NCBI RefSeq assembly: GCF_910583865.1
Contig: NZ_CAJTYX010000027.1
Location: 1 to 42,717 of the forward strand
DNA length: 42,717 bases
Origin: an uncultured Muribaculum sp.
GTDB lineage: Bacteria > Bacteroidota > Bacteroidia > Bacteroidales > Muribaculaceae
Reading direction: 5' to 3'
Below the pieces are notes generated by a model. That model ran no database searches. It saw nothing but the letters and a program-made list of their open reading frames with translations, and was not told the origin of the DNA. Shown here piece by piece: positions 1 through 8,135 of this stretch (its first letter is position 1; each line of letters opens with the position of its first letter). The position numbers were made by a program, and so were the translations under genes.

Positions 1-827
1 ATGTCTATAAGATGCCAATTGCCTATCGCCATTTTATCTTTGAGAGGATGAATAACGGTCTCTCTAAGGAATTTATAGATATCGTAGGCGGCATGAAGGA
101 TGGCACCATTTCTATTGAGCATATCATGCCCCAGACCCTTTCGACAAAATGGAAAGCCGAACTCGGTCCGAAGTATGAAAATATTCACGAGAAATATCTA
201 CATACCTTTGCCAACCTAACTCTTTCCGCTTACAACCAAAGTTATAGCAACGCTCCTTTTAAAAACAAATGGGAGGGAATGGTTGACAAAGATGGCAATC
301 AGATAGTTGGATTTAAAGATAGCGTCTACAGCTTAAGCGCAGACTTAAAAAAATGCACTCAATGGACTGAGACTGAAATTCTGGAGCGTCAGGAGAAGCT
401 GATATCTCGCTTCAAAACTATATGGCCCATGCTACAAACACAATTCACGCCATTGGAAAAACCGACGGACTCCGTAACATTCAATGATGAAGATGTTGAA
501 CTTACAGGCCGTTACCTTGCTGCTTTTACCTATAATGGCGAAAGACGCCTCGTTACATCATGGAAAGCCATGCTGTTGGAGTTGTGTGGCATGGTTTATG
601 AGAATCACAAGACAGCGGTAGATTATCTCTGCTCAAAGGACTCTTGGTTTCACACCGAAGAACAAAAAGGAAGAACAAGTTTTGCTCCAGGCTGCTATGT
701 ATTCAGTGACAATAGTACTCAGACTAAGTTGACAATCATCAATGTTTTATTCAAGGAGTGCTCTATTCCCGATGAAGCGCTGATATTCGATCTTCAACTC
801 ATTCAAAACTCAACAGACGATGAGTAA
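1..827 (+). CDS. GmrSD/DUF1524-type restriction endonuclease, C-terminal part (5' end outside window)
   Basis: The reading frame is open to the first base of the window (the first Met codon is at 12), so the gene is truncated by the window edge. The visible part shows a DUF1524-type HNH-like nuclease signature: SIEHIMPQ (about residues 35-42 from the Met at 12), a following W...LGP, then FANLTLSAYN and SN.PFKNKW. In the GmrSD/DUF262 family this domain is the nuclease that cleaves modified DNA, with a DUF262 NTPase normally upstream. About 140 residues follow the nuclease core; their C-terminal half (W..LLLELC, then a Trp/Phe/Tyr-rich block) I cannot name. Codon use is visibly AT-richer than the urease region, as expected of a transferred defence gene. 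The nuclease domain call is fairly sure; complete architecture and activity are not visible. Confidence 0.7.
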   Translation, partial: VYKMPIAYRHFIFERMNNGLSKEFIDIVGGMKDGTISIEHIMPQTLSTKWKAELGPKYENIHEKYLHTFANLTLSAYNQSYSNAPFKNKWEGMVDKDGNQIVGFKDSVYSLSADLKKCTQWTETEILERQEKLISRFKTIWPMLQTQFTPLEKPTDSVTFNDEDVELTGRYLAAFTYNGERRLVTSWKAMLLELCGMVYENHKTAVDYLCSKDSWFHTEEQKGRTSFAPGCYVFSDNSTQTKLTIINVLFKECSIPDEALIFDLQLIQNSTDDE

Positions 828-910
828 ATTCAACGAAGCCACACGTTGCGTTTATGCTTCCTTATGTTCTAAAACATAACTTGATACGTTTGCAGTTGGA
901 ACATGGAAAG

Positions 911-946
911 ATGCCGATATCGGGAGTGGAGTCCCGGTATCGGCAT
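911..946. terminator. Strong hairpin between convergent genes; only clear feature of the 828-1128 gap
   Basis: Arms 911-925 and 932-946 pair over 15 bases with one G-T wobble and a 6-base loop. The hairpin is flanked on its right by an A-rich stretch (T-rich when read on the minus strand). It lies between the 3' end of the restriction gene (+) and the 3' end of crcB (-), the expected place for a bidirectional terminator. A smaller hairpin (CCGCC-ATGT-GGCGG, 1056-1069) lies nearer crcB. I see no convincing gene in the rest of 828-1128. Confidence 0.55.
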
Positions 947-1128
947 TGAAAAAGAAAATTAAACCCAAATTTCGATTAAATGATTTATAGGGAACAGCAG
1001 TACTTGATAGGGAGACGACTGTTCTGATGGGGGAGGCTGTAGTGATAGAGCACAACCGCCATGTGGCGGCGATATCTTGTCAGTATCGAAATGCTTCAGA
1101 TAGCTTATGCTTGGAGAAAGTCTGAGGC

Positions 1129-1499
1129 TTATCTGATGAGGGCACGGCCACCCCAGACGAGGAGAACGCCAAGAACCACGCTGAGTGCGAGGTAGATCAC
1201 GAATGTGCCCCAGTCGCCTTTGGAGCCGAGCACCCACATGTCGTCGGCAAACGATGAGAATGTGGTGAATCCTCCACAGAAACCGGTGATCAACAGTACA
1301 TTTTCTCCCGGTGTCATCACATGTGCTTTTTCGAGCAGCCCGAAGAAAAGTCCGATTATGAAGCATCCGATGATGTTCACCAGAAATGTGCCCATGGGAA
1401 ATGAACCGTGCCACATGCCGGCACACCATTTGCCTACCAGATAACGTCCGCAGGTGCGACGAATCCGCCGCAACCTGCCAATAACATTGCTTTGATCAT
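1129..1499 (-). pseudogene. crcB: Fluoride channel CrcB/FluC with an apparent single-base frameshift near the N-terminus
   Basis: CrcB/FluC forms dual-topology dimers in the inner membrane that export fluoride. From TCGRYLVGKW onward the protein is typical: GTFLVNIIGCFIIG, GFCGGFTTFSSF (the Phe-box and sodium-site region) and a last helix ending GRALIR. The natural start ATG at 1499 encodes MIKAMLLAGCGGFV and then goes out of frame near 1457, reaching TAG after 21 codons. Restoring one base there (GTC-GCACC to GTC-GGC-ACC) joins GGFV to GTCGRYLVG, exactly the family pattern. Without it only a TTG codon at 1473 could open the main frame, losing the first part of TM1. It lies 26 bases downstream of gpmA. 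It may be a true pseudogene, a sequencing error, or a low-efficiency frameshift. Confidence 0.75.
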
Positions 1500-1525
1500 G
1501 ACATATAAGTTTTGAATGTTTTCGG

Positions 1526-2212
1526 TTACAAATAATATTCCTTGATGACCGACAGCTTGTCGTCGAGTTCGAATACCCATGGTTGTCCGGTAGGGATTTC
1601 CACCCCTACGATTTCGTTATCATCGAGGTGCAGCAGCATCTTGGCGAGGGCGCGCAGGCTGTTGCCGTGGGCCGCCACAAGTATGTCTCCGTAGAGATTC
1701 AGTTTCGGCTCTATCAGTTCCGACCAGCATGGTGTCACGCGCTTGATAGTGTCGGCGAGTGATTCCGTGAGCGGGAGTTCCTCGAACGCAAGACCTTCGT
1801 AGCGAGGGTCATTGCCGGGGTATCGCGGATCCTCGATGTCGAGCGAGGGTGGAGCCACGTCGAAACTGCGTCGCCATATGTGCACCTGCTCGTCGCCATA
1901 TTTCTTGGCGGTCTCCGCCTTGTTCAATCCTTGTAGTGCGCCGTAGTGGCGTTCGTTGAGATGCCAGTCCTTGACCACAGGCACCCAACAGCGGTCCATG
2001 GCAGTGGCTGCGATCTCGAGTGTATGGATGGCTCGCTTTAGGTAGGATGTGAAGTAATATGCGGGCAGGATTCCCGCGTCAAGCATTTTTTCGCCTGCTT
2101 TTCGGGCCTCTTCACGGCCTTGGTCGGTGAGGTCCACGTCGGTCCAGCCTGTAAAGCGGTTTTCGAGGTTCCACCGGCTTTGACCGTGGCGAAGAAGTAT
2201 AAGTCGTTTCAT
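1526..2212 (-). CDS. gpmA: 2,3-bisphosphoglycerate-dependent phosphoglycerate mutase
   Basis: Interconverts 3- and 2-phosphoglycerate in cytosolic glycolysis/gluconeogenesis using a phosphohistidine. The 228-residue protein starts MKRLILLRHGQSRWN, with the catalytic His in RHG at residue 9. It continues with FTGWTDVDLT, the NERHYGALQGLNK block containing the acid/base Glu, and AAHGNSLRAL with the second active-site His. Length and motifs fit the cofactor-dependent family; the metal-dependent GpmI type is excluded. The frame is open well upstream, but the start at 2212 is fixed by the family N-terminus. It sits 26 bases after the urea transporter and 26 bases before crcB on the same strand, so read-through from the urease operon is possible, though I see no functional link. 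Confidence 0.93.
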   Translation of the reverse strand: MKRLILLRHGQSRWNLENRFTGWTDVDLTDQGREEARKAGEKMLDAGILPAYYFTSYLKRAIHTLEIAATAMDRCWVPVVKDWHLNERHYGALQGLNKAETAKKYGDEQVHIWRRSFDVAPPSLDIEDPRYPGNDPRYEGLAFEELPLTESLADTIKRVTPCWSELIEPKLNLYGDILVAAHGNSLRALAKMLLHLDDNEIVGVEIPTGQPWVFELDDKLSVIKEYYL

Positions 2213-2238
2213 AAGTGTATCATAGGTGTGTTGTATAA

Positions 2239-3222
2239 TCAGTGTGCTGATTTCCCGCTCTTCTCCTGAAGCCTGTACATGGGAAGCATGAATATCCATG
2301 TGGCTATGCAGAATGGAGCGGTGAGGGTAGCGAGGCCAACTGGTGACAGCAGGGCATCCATGCCGAACTGCACGAACACGGTGAATATCACGGCTGCCAG
2401 CGAGTAGAAAAACGATTTGACTCCTGGCTTGTAGAACGTGCATCCCATGGCTATGCCTGTCAGTACGGGCGAGAACCCGAATAACCCTTGAGTGATGTCG
2501 GGGTGGGATGCACCGAACACGATCGACATGAACAAGGCGACTGCTGAACTCAGCATGGCCCAGAATGCGGCCCAACGGCTGCACAGGGCAAGCCCTACGA
2601 TGAAGAATACGCCTGTGACCCATGAATTGACGAGGAACACCTGAGAGATGCCTTTCAGCCAATAGACAACCAGTTCCTGGAAATTGTAGTGGAATGTGTC
2701 GGTGGTGATTTCAGTGGGGAATGCGGCATAAGCCTCGCCTACGGGGGTGAGGTGGTACATGTTGCGTGCAGCAAGCAGGATGAACCACGATACGAGTATG
2801 AATGGGAACGTGTAGGACGTGGTCTTGAACGGCGCGAATATGTTGTTGAATCCCCGGCGTGCAACCACCGTTGCCGCCGAACCGATTATCATGGCGACCC
2901 ACGACCATATGGAGTTGTCGAGGAAGGTGAATACGGCGCAACCCACCAGTATGCCGTTGAATCCCCACAGCCCCTGGTCGCCGTCGCTCTTTGATTCAAA
3001 CAGGTAGCCTGTAAGGGTCGATACGATAAGTCCGGCCAATGCTCCCCATGCCACTACTGGCATGTGTTCACCGGTAGGAGCTTCGAAATAGCATCCTACG
3101 AATATTCCTGCGATGATGAACAGACCCGTCCAGGCACTTCCTTGAAACATCACCTGGCCTGCTCCTTTGAGAGTCCCTGATACATATGTGGCGAGGCTCC
3201 GGCTGTTGGTTTTAGTAGACAT
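2239..3222 (-). CDS. Urea transporter, UT (SLC14/PF03253) family
   Basis: Predicted inner-membrane urea channel of 327 residues with about ten hydrophobic segments. The family's internal two-fold repeat is visible: GLWGFNGILVGCA around residue 85 matches GLFGFSPVLTGIA around residue 245. Bacterial UT proteins conduct urea down its gradient into the cytoplasm, where urease holds it low. It follows ureD by 56 bases on the same strand, and its position at the end of the urease accessory genes supports urea as the substrate. This is a UT-type channel rather than an ABC urea importer (urtABCDE) or UreI. No nickel transporter is seen in the window, so metal supply must be encoded elsewhere. Confidence 0.92.
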   Translation of the reverse strand: MSTKTNSRSLATYVSGTLKGAGQVMFQGSAWTGLFIIAGIFVGCYFEAPTGEHMPVVAWGALAGLIVSTLTGYLFESKSDGDQGLWGFNGILVGCAVFTFLDNSIWSWVAMIIGSAATVVARRGFNNIFAPFKTTSYTFPFILVSWFILLAARNMYHLTPVGEAYAAFPTEITTDTFHYNFQELVVYWLKGISQVFLVNSWVTGVFFIVGLALCSRWAAFWAMLSSAVALFMSIVFGASHPDITQGLFGFSPVLTGIAMGCTFYKPGVKSFFYSLAAVIFTVFVQFGMDALLSPVGLATLTAPFCIATWIFMLPMYRLQEKSGKSAH

Positions 3223-3278
3223 ATTGAATTATTTTACGACATAAGTCGGGTTGGTATATTGGGTACTTTGCGAACCTA

Positions 3279-4223
3279 TTATCTCCATGGGAAGTCAGGG
3301 AGAAGGGGATGACCTTTGACGGTCATACGCACGGTTGAGGCGAACTCACGCACGATTTTCTTGACTGGTTCGGTTTCCATGCCCATCACTTTCAGTAGCA
3401 GTCCCGCATGGTTGGGGAGTCGGGTTATGCCTATGGCAATATCGCCTCCATCCTTGAATCCGACTTCGGTGGCATTGTAGATTTCCTCGGCCTTGTCGGG
3501 AGGCGTGAGCACGATCACGTTGGCGAACATGTGGTAGCGTCCCATGATGCCGAGCATCTCCGGAGACTGTTTTCCAGGTTCGATGACGAACTTCTCGCGG
3601 AACAGGCGTTCGCCGTCTGGACGCCGTGCGTCGCATGTGACCGAGAGTATGTCGTAAGCGAATATTTCAGGCTCGTCGCGATGCTTGCGTCCGCAGGCGA
3701 ATATCTCGCTGTAGAACAGCGTTGCCGACGCGTGGCATGTGATGTCGGTGCGTGTCACGTACCGTGCCGTGCGGCACGGTATGGTAGGCTCGGGCATGAA
3801 CTCCAGATAGGAATCCTCCTCAAGGGTAAGCTGCTGGCATAAGGCCGAGAAATTGTCGTTCATCTCGGCGATCTTGGTGGCGGCGCCTGTGGTGACGTGT
3901 GCTATCGCGCCACGGCGCATCACGATTTCCTGTTCGTAGCGGTCGCCGTCGACGTTCGGGCCTCCCGACGAGAGGATATACACGACAGGCATTGCCGGCA
4001 TGCCCTCGTCGCAGTACAGTTCCTGCTGCACGATAAGCGGGGCCATGCGCTGAAGGTCGCGCATGATGCTCTTGCCGTCCTTGTCCAGCTCGAAGCCGAG
4101 GCGCAGGTAGCCCACCTTGCCCGGCGCGCCGATATACATGGCGCGCGTGGGACGGTTGTATGGCTGCATCTCACGGGTGGCTACCACGCGTTGCATCTCT
4201 TTGCTGTTTACAACATCTTTCAT
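3279..4223 (-). CDS. ureD: Urease accessory protein UreD (UreH)
   Basis: UreD binds apo-urease and is the scaffold to which UreF and UreG attach during delivery of Ni and CO2 to the active site. The 314-residue product has the UreD pattern: G..G.LRLGFE (about residues 37-45), PLIVQQELYCDE, VVYILSSGGPNVDGD, HVTTGAATKI, YLEFMPEPTIPC and YHMFANVIVL. It has an N-terminal extension of about 25 residues relative to shorter family members. It lies 32 bases downstream of ureG. Its place last among the accessory genes, just before the transporter, differs from the ureDABCEFG order of many proteobacteria. Confidence 0.93.
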   Translation of the reverse strand: MKDVVNSKEMQRVVATREMQPYNRPTRAMYIGAPGKVGYLRLGFELDKDGKSIMRDLQRMAPLIVQQELYCDEGMPAMPVVYILSSGGPNVDGDRYEQEIVMRRGAIAHVTTGAATKIAEMNDNFSALCQQLTLEEDSYLEFMPEPTIPCRTARYVTRTDITCHASATLFYSEIFACGRKHRDEPEIFAYDILSVTCDARRPDGERLFREKFVIEPGKQSPEMLGIMGRYHMFANVIVLTPPDKAEEIYNATEVGFKDGGDIAIGITRLPNHAGLLLKVMGMETEPVKKIVREFASTVRMTVKGHPLLPDFPWR

Positions 4224-4255
4224 AGAAATCGGGCAAAAGTGGTGTGACGGTGGCT

Positions 4256-4885
4256 TTATTTGTTCTGTCCCTGATGGTCAAACAGGGCCATGGCCTTGAT
4301 GAGGCCGACCAGCTCGTCGATGCCCTCGCCGGTCATGCAGTTGGTGAACACGAACGGCTTGCCGGGGCGCATGAGCTTCGAGTCATGGTCCATCACTTCG
4401 AGGGAGGCATGGACATAGGGTGCGAGGTCGGTCTTGTTTATGACGAGTATGTCGCTGTGGGAGATACCCGGGCCGTCCTTGCGTGGAATCTTGTCGCCTG
4501 CGGCTACGTCGATCACGTAGATGAAGAAATCGACAAGCGCGGGAGAGAACGTGAGGGTGAGGTTGTCGCCTCCGCTCTCGATAAACACGATGTCGGTGTC
4601 GGGAAACTTGGCTTCCATCTCCTCGACGGCGGCGATGTTCATCGACGGATCCTCGCGCACGGCGGTGTGGGGACATGCGCCGGTCTCCACGCCTATGATG
4701 CGGTCCTCGACGAGCACACCCTTCAGCATGCGGCGCACGTGTTTGGCATCCTCTGTGGTGACGATGTCATTGGTGATGATTAGTACCTTGAACCCTTCTT
4801 TTATGAGGGTCGGTGTGATGGCTTCGATGAGTGCGGTCTTACCGGATCCTACCGGTCCGCCTACTCCTATGCGGCAAGTTGACAT
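4256..4885 (-). CDS. ureG: Urease accessory GTPase UreG
   Basis: A SIMIBI-class GTPase that carries nickel and powers its insertion into urease. The 209-residue protein begins MSTCRIGVGGPVGSGKT, with the Walker A P-loop at about residues 9-17. It has the metal-binding Cys-Pro-His in CPHTAVREDPSMN near residue 70, the Walker B/switch ESGGDNL, and the NKTD guanine-specificity motif. Length is standard. It begins 60 bases after the ureF stop and precedes ureD by 32 bases. All nucleotide- and nickel-binding motifs are intact. Confidence 0.97.
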   Translation of the reverse strand: MSTCRIGVGGPVGSGKTALIEAITPTLIKEGFKVLIITNDIVTTEDAKHVRRMLKGVLVEDRIIGVETGACPHTAVREDPSMNIAAVEEMEAKFPDTDIVFIESGGDNLTLTFSPALVDFFIYVIDVAAGDKIPRKDGPGISHSDILVINKTDLAPYVHASLEVMDHDSKLMRPGKPFVFTNCMTGEGIDELVGLIKAMALFDHQGQNK

Positions 4886-4945
4886 TTCGATTGAATTTTG
4901 GAGAATATGTGTTGTATCTGATTATAATACGGTCCGGGGGCGATT

Positions 4946-5629
4946 TTAGTTCATGAACATTCGCATTTGTCCTTTTTCGTGGAGCGACGCCATAAGGTCG
5001 ATGCCCGGTACGAATGCACGCATGTCGTCATATCCCAAAGTGCGGATGGCTTCGTAGTCGGCTTCGAGTACCGGGGCCAGGTCGTAGAGTATCTTCTGGG
5101 TCTCGTAGTGCGACACTCTGACGCAGCGCAGTGCGGCGCCGAGTATCATGTTGGCCACTCCGAAGGCCTGCGACGTGAACATGTCCGCCTCGTTTATGCC
5201 GGCCGCGTGCATCACTACGGCCTGCACTACCGGATATGTGCCCGGTGTGGCTCCCGAATTGATGTCTGCGAGCATGCGCTCGGTCTGCGGCGACGGGGCG
5301 ATGTGCACGGCCAGTTCGGCGAGCTTCTTGCCCATGCGGAGCACCATCTGCCGGGCCTCGTCGTTCATCTTGCAGAGGATCACTTCGTTGTCGGCGCGCA
5401 CGATGTCGTCGTGGTCGCCACGTGTGGCGGCACGATAGGCGTGGAGCGAAGCTATGCCGTCGGAATAGATGCTCTGTATGGTGGCCGCGCGCACATAGGC
5501 GGCGAGTGTAGGAGCGTCGTGCACGATATTTTCGTAGCTCGCGGTCTCCAGTCCGTTGGAGAATGAGAAGTTGCCCACCGGAAACTGTGAGTCGCTCATC
5601 TCGAGCAGGCGCATGGTGGCTGTAATCAT
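4946..5629 (-). CDS. ureF: Urease accessory protein UreF
   Basis: UreF works with UreD as a platform that gates UreG GTPase activity during urease maturation. The 227-residue, mostly helical protein carries the N-terminal DSQFPVGNFSFSNGLE block (residues 13-28), the best-conserved part of the family, and a later GANMILGAALRCVRVSHYETQKIL segment. The start at 5629 gives a normal N-terminus, 27 bases after the ureE stop. No truncation or unusual insertion is apparent. Confidence 0.94.
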   Translation of the reverse strand: MITATMRLLEMSDSQFPVGNFSFSNGLETASYENIVHDAPTLAAYVRAATIQSIYSDGIASLHAYRAATRGDHDDIVRADNEVILCKMNDEARQMVLRMGKKLAELAVHIAPSPQTERMLADINSGATPGTYPVVQAVVMHAAGINEADMFTSQAFGVANMILGAALRCVRVSHYETQKILYDLAPVLEADYEAIRTLGYDDMRAFVPGIDLMASLHEKGQMRMFMN

Positions 5630-5656
5630 AAGCTTATGGTTTGATGGAAGTCGGGC

Positions 5657-6310
5657 TTATTCGTGGGTATGGAAGGTCTTGCCTCCGTCGTGGCTGTGGG
5701 GCACGGTGTGCCCGTCATGTCCGAATGCGTCGGCGGTGATGCCCGGTGTGTGGGTATGGACGTGTGCGTGGCTCTCCTGCGAGGTGCCTCCGAAGAGATT
5801 GCGTATCTCGTGTGGGGCGAGGAAAGGGATCACGGCTGCCCCCTCCTCAAATGTGTAGGTGACTCCGGGGATGGCGTGGGTGTCCATTACCGACTGCATC
5901 ACCTTGCTGTCGACGGTGAGGGGGATATATACCTTGGTGCCCTTTATCACTGCCGGCCAGTGTTGGTTGCCGATGGCGTGGCCAAGCTCGATGCAGGTCT
6001 GGATAATCTGTAGTTTGTCGAGCTTCTCTACCTCGGTAAGGTCAATGACGAACACCGGATTAAGCTCGATGGCGGCGACGAGCGCCTTCCGGCTTTCGGG
6101 ATCGATTTCGAGCACGTCGCCCTCGACGAGCTGATGGTTGCGCTTGAGGGCCACGGCGCATTGCGTCCCCTTGTCGCCGGTGACGATGAAGCGGCTCTTC
6201 TGTGCCGTCCACTGGTCGAGGTGGAGGCGTTCGATGTCGTATGCGGCGATTTTCTCCGCGAGTTGCTTGTCGGAGTGGATGTTGCCTATTACTTCGCTGA
6301 AAATCTTCAT
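5657..6310 (-). CDS. ureE: Urease accessory nickel metallochaperone UreE with His-rich tail
   Basis: UreE dimers bind nickel and pass it to UreG. The 217-residue protein has the family core with the GNQHWP motif (about residues 115-120) and a metal-site His in the DTHAIPG region. After about residue 160 comes an extended tail containing HAHVHTHTP, FGHDGH and HSHDGG...HTHE, roughly a dozen His residues. Klebsiella-type UreE also carries a His-rich tail that stores extra nickel, while many others lack it. The gene follows ureC after 91 bases that contain a hairpin, so accessory and structural genes may be expressed at different levels. Confidence 0.93.
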   Translation of the reverse strand: MKIFSEVIGNIHSDKQLAEKIAAYDIERLHLDQWTAQKSRFIVTGDKGTQCAVALKRNHQLVEGDVLEIDPESRKALVAAIELNPVFVIDLTEVEKLDKLQIIQTCIELGHAIGNQHWPAVIKGTKVYIPLTVDSKVMQSVMDTHAIPGVTYTFEEGAAVIPFLAPHEIRNLFGGTSQESHAHVHTHTPGITADAFGHDGHTVPHSHDGGKTFHTHE

Positions 6311-6336
6311 AGTGTGAGTATTTGAAAAAGTGACGA

Positions 6337-6368
6337 TGCCGGGTGCTCCGGGATTGCGGAGCCCGGCA
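6337..6368 (-). terminator. Intercistronic hairpin between ureC and ureE (attenuator or processing site)
   Basis: In the 91-base gap, TGCCGGG and CTCCG on one arm pair with CGGAG and CCCGGCA on the other, with a 2-base bulge. On the minus strand the stem is followed about a dozen bases later by a run of five Ts. The T-run is displaced, so this is a weak terminator at best. Partial termination or mRNA processing here would make structural subunits more abundant than accessory proteins. Confidence 0.45.
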
Positions 6369-6401
6369 CCGTATGTTAGTGTCAGTTGTCGATCATATCA
6401 C

Positions 6402-8120
6402 TTAGCTGAACCAGTAGAGCTGGGCGAGCGGTAGCACCGGTGCCGGCGGCACGTAGGCGAGTTCGCCGTCTACGTAGGCATAGAATGTCTCGGGATTGAT
6501 CTCGATGCGCGGCATTGCGGTGTTACGCAGCATGTCGGTCTTGGCAAGCTGGCGGGTGCGGCTCACACCGTAGCACTGGCGGGTAAGTCCCAGTTTCTCG
6601 GGCACACCGGCCTCGATGGATGCCTGCGACATGAAGTTGACGCAGGTAGCGCCGAGCGCCTTGCCTTCCGCGCCGAACATCTTGCGCATGTAGATAGGCT
6701 GCGGAGTGGGGAGCGATGCGTTGGGGTCGCCCATCTGTGCCCAGTTGATGAATCCGCCCTTTATCACCATCTTTGGCTTGGTGCCGAAGAATGCGGGTTC
6801 CCAGAGCACGAGGTCGGCCATCTTTCCGGGGGCTATCGAGCCGAGGATGTCGCTGATGCCGTAGCAGATGGCGGGGTTGATAGTGATCTTTGCAAGATAG
6901 CGTAGCACGCGGAAGTTGTCGTTATCGTCACTGTCCTCGCGGAGCTTGCCACGTACCGACTTCATGTAGCTTGCCATCTGGAAGGTGCGCATGAACGATT
7001 CGCCCACGCGGCCCATGGCCTGGCTGTCGGAACTTACCATCGATAGTATGCCGAGGTCGTGGAAAATGTTCTCAGCCGACTGTGTCTCCGGGCGCACACG
7101 GCTTTCGGCGAAGGCGACGTCGCTCGGTATGTCGGGGTTGAGGTTGTGGCATACCATAATCATGTCGAACAGTTCTGCCTTGGAGTTGATGCCGAAAGGT
7201 AGGGTGGGATTGGTCGACGATGGTAGCACATTGGCCAGCGAGGCCACCTTAAGGAGGTCGGGGGCATGACCGCCGCCTGCGCCTTCGGTGTGGTAGGTGT
7301 GGATGGTGCGTCCGTCGATGGCGGCTATGGAGTCCTCCACGAAACCGCTCTCGTTGAGGGTGTCGGTGTGGATTGCCACCTGCACGTCCATACGGTCGGC
7401 GCAATCCAGACAAGCGCGTATGGCGGCGGGTGTGGCGCCCCAGTCCTCATGGATCTTGAATCCGCATGCGCCGGCGAGAATCTGCTCCTCGAGTGTGGCG
7501 TCGACGGAGGAGTTGCCCTTGGCAAGCGTGCCGTAGTTGATAGGGATTGTCTCGTAGGCCTCCAGCATCTTGTGTACGTTCCACACGCCGGAGGTGATTG
7601 TGGTGCCGTTCGTGCCGTCGGTCGGGCCGATGCCGCCGCCGATGAGGGTGGTTATGCCGTTGGAGAGGCAGTTGTAGGCCTGCTGCGGATCCACGTGGTG
7701 CACGTGTCCGTCGATGCCGGCGGCTGTCAGGATGAGGTGCTCGCCAGAGATGGCGTCGGTCGAGGGGCCGGTGACGAGGGTGGGGGTCACGTTGTCCATC
7801 ACGTCGGGGTTGCCGGCCTTGCCGATACCTGCGATCTTGCCGTCCTTGATGCCCACGTCGGCCTTTATCACGCCGAGAAGCGGGTCAATGATGGTTACGT
7901 TGGTGATCACCAGGTCGAGCGACCCTTCGGATGTGGTGTAGCGGTTGGCGAGTCCCATGCCGTCGCGCAGAGTCTTGCCGCCACCATACACTACCTCGTC
8001 GCCGTAGGTGCGGAGGTCTTTTTCTATCTGTACATACAGGTCGGTGTTGCCAAGGCGGATCTTATCGCCCGTGGTAGGACCGAAAAGCATGTTGTTCTGC
8101 TGTCTTGATATAGTAGCCAT
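6402..8120 (-). CDS. ureC: Urease subunit alpha, catalytic (UreC)
   Basis: Hydrolyses urea to ammonia and carbamate at a di-nickel centre in the cytoplasm. All active-site residues can be placed in this 572-residue protein: nickel ligands H139 and H141 (GHVHH), carbamylated K222 (GFKIHEDWGATP), H251 (AIHTDTLNESGF), H277 (YHTEGAGGGHAPD) and D365 (SSDSQAMGR). The mobile-flap C324 and catalytic H325 are in MVCHN. Spacing between these residues matches the Klebsiella enzyme with a constant offset of five. One small difference is Asn where Klebsiella has a second His after the catalytic His. It starts 15 bases after ureB. The enzyme should be active if nickel is loaded. Confidence 0.98.
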   Translation of the reverse strand: MATISRQQNNMLFGPTTGDKIRLGNTDLYVQIEKDLRTYGDEVVYGGGKTLRDGMGLANRYTTSEGSLDLVITNVTIIDPLLGVIKADVGIKDGKIAGIGKAGNPDVMDNVTPTLVTGPSTDAISGEHLILTAAGIDGHVHHVDPQQAYNCLSNGITTLIGGGIGPTDGTNGTTITSGVWNVHKMLEAYETIPINYGTLAKGNSSVDATLEEQILAGACGFKIHEDWGATPAAIRACLDCADRMDVQVAIHTDTLNESGFVEDSIAAIDGRTIHTYHTEGAGGGHAPDLLKVASLANVLPSSTNPTLPFGINSKAELFDMIMVCHNLNPDIPSDVAFAESRVRPETQSAENIFHDLGILSMVSSDSQAMGRVGESFMRTFQMASYMKSVRGKLREDSDDNDNFRVLRYLAKITINPAICYGISDILGSIAPGKMADLVLWEPAFFGTKPKMVIKGGFINWAQMGDPNASLPTPQPIYMRKMFGAEGKALGATCVNFMSQASIEAGVPEKLGLTRQCYGVSRTRQLAKTDMLRNTAMPRIEINPETFYAYVDGELAYVPPAPVLPLAQLYWFS

Positions 8121-8135
8121 AGTAGGTTGTTCGGA

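Noticed and set aside
852..1055. Small minus-strand open frame downstream of crcB
   Set aside because: Contains the 911-946 hairpin and has no recognisable product.
7266..8108. Long plus-strand open frame opposite ureC
   Set aside because: Mirror frame produced by GC-rich codons of ureC; the product is low-complexity Val/Gly/Ala without a family.
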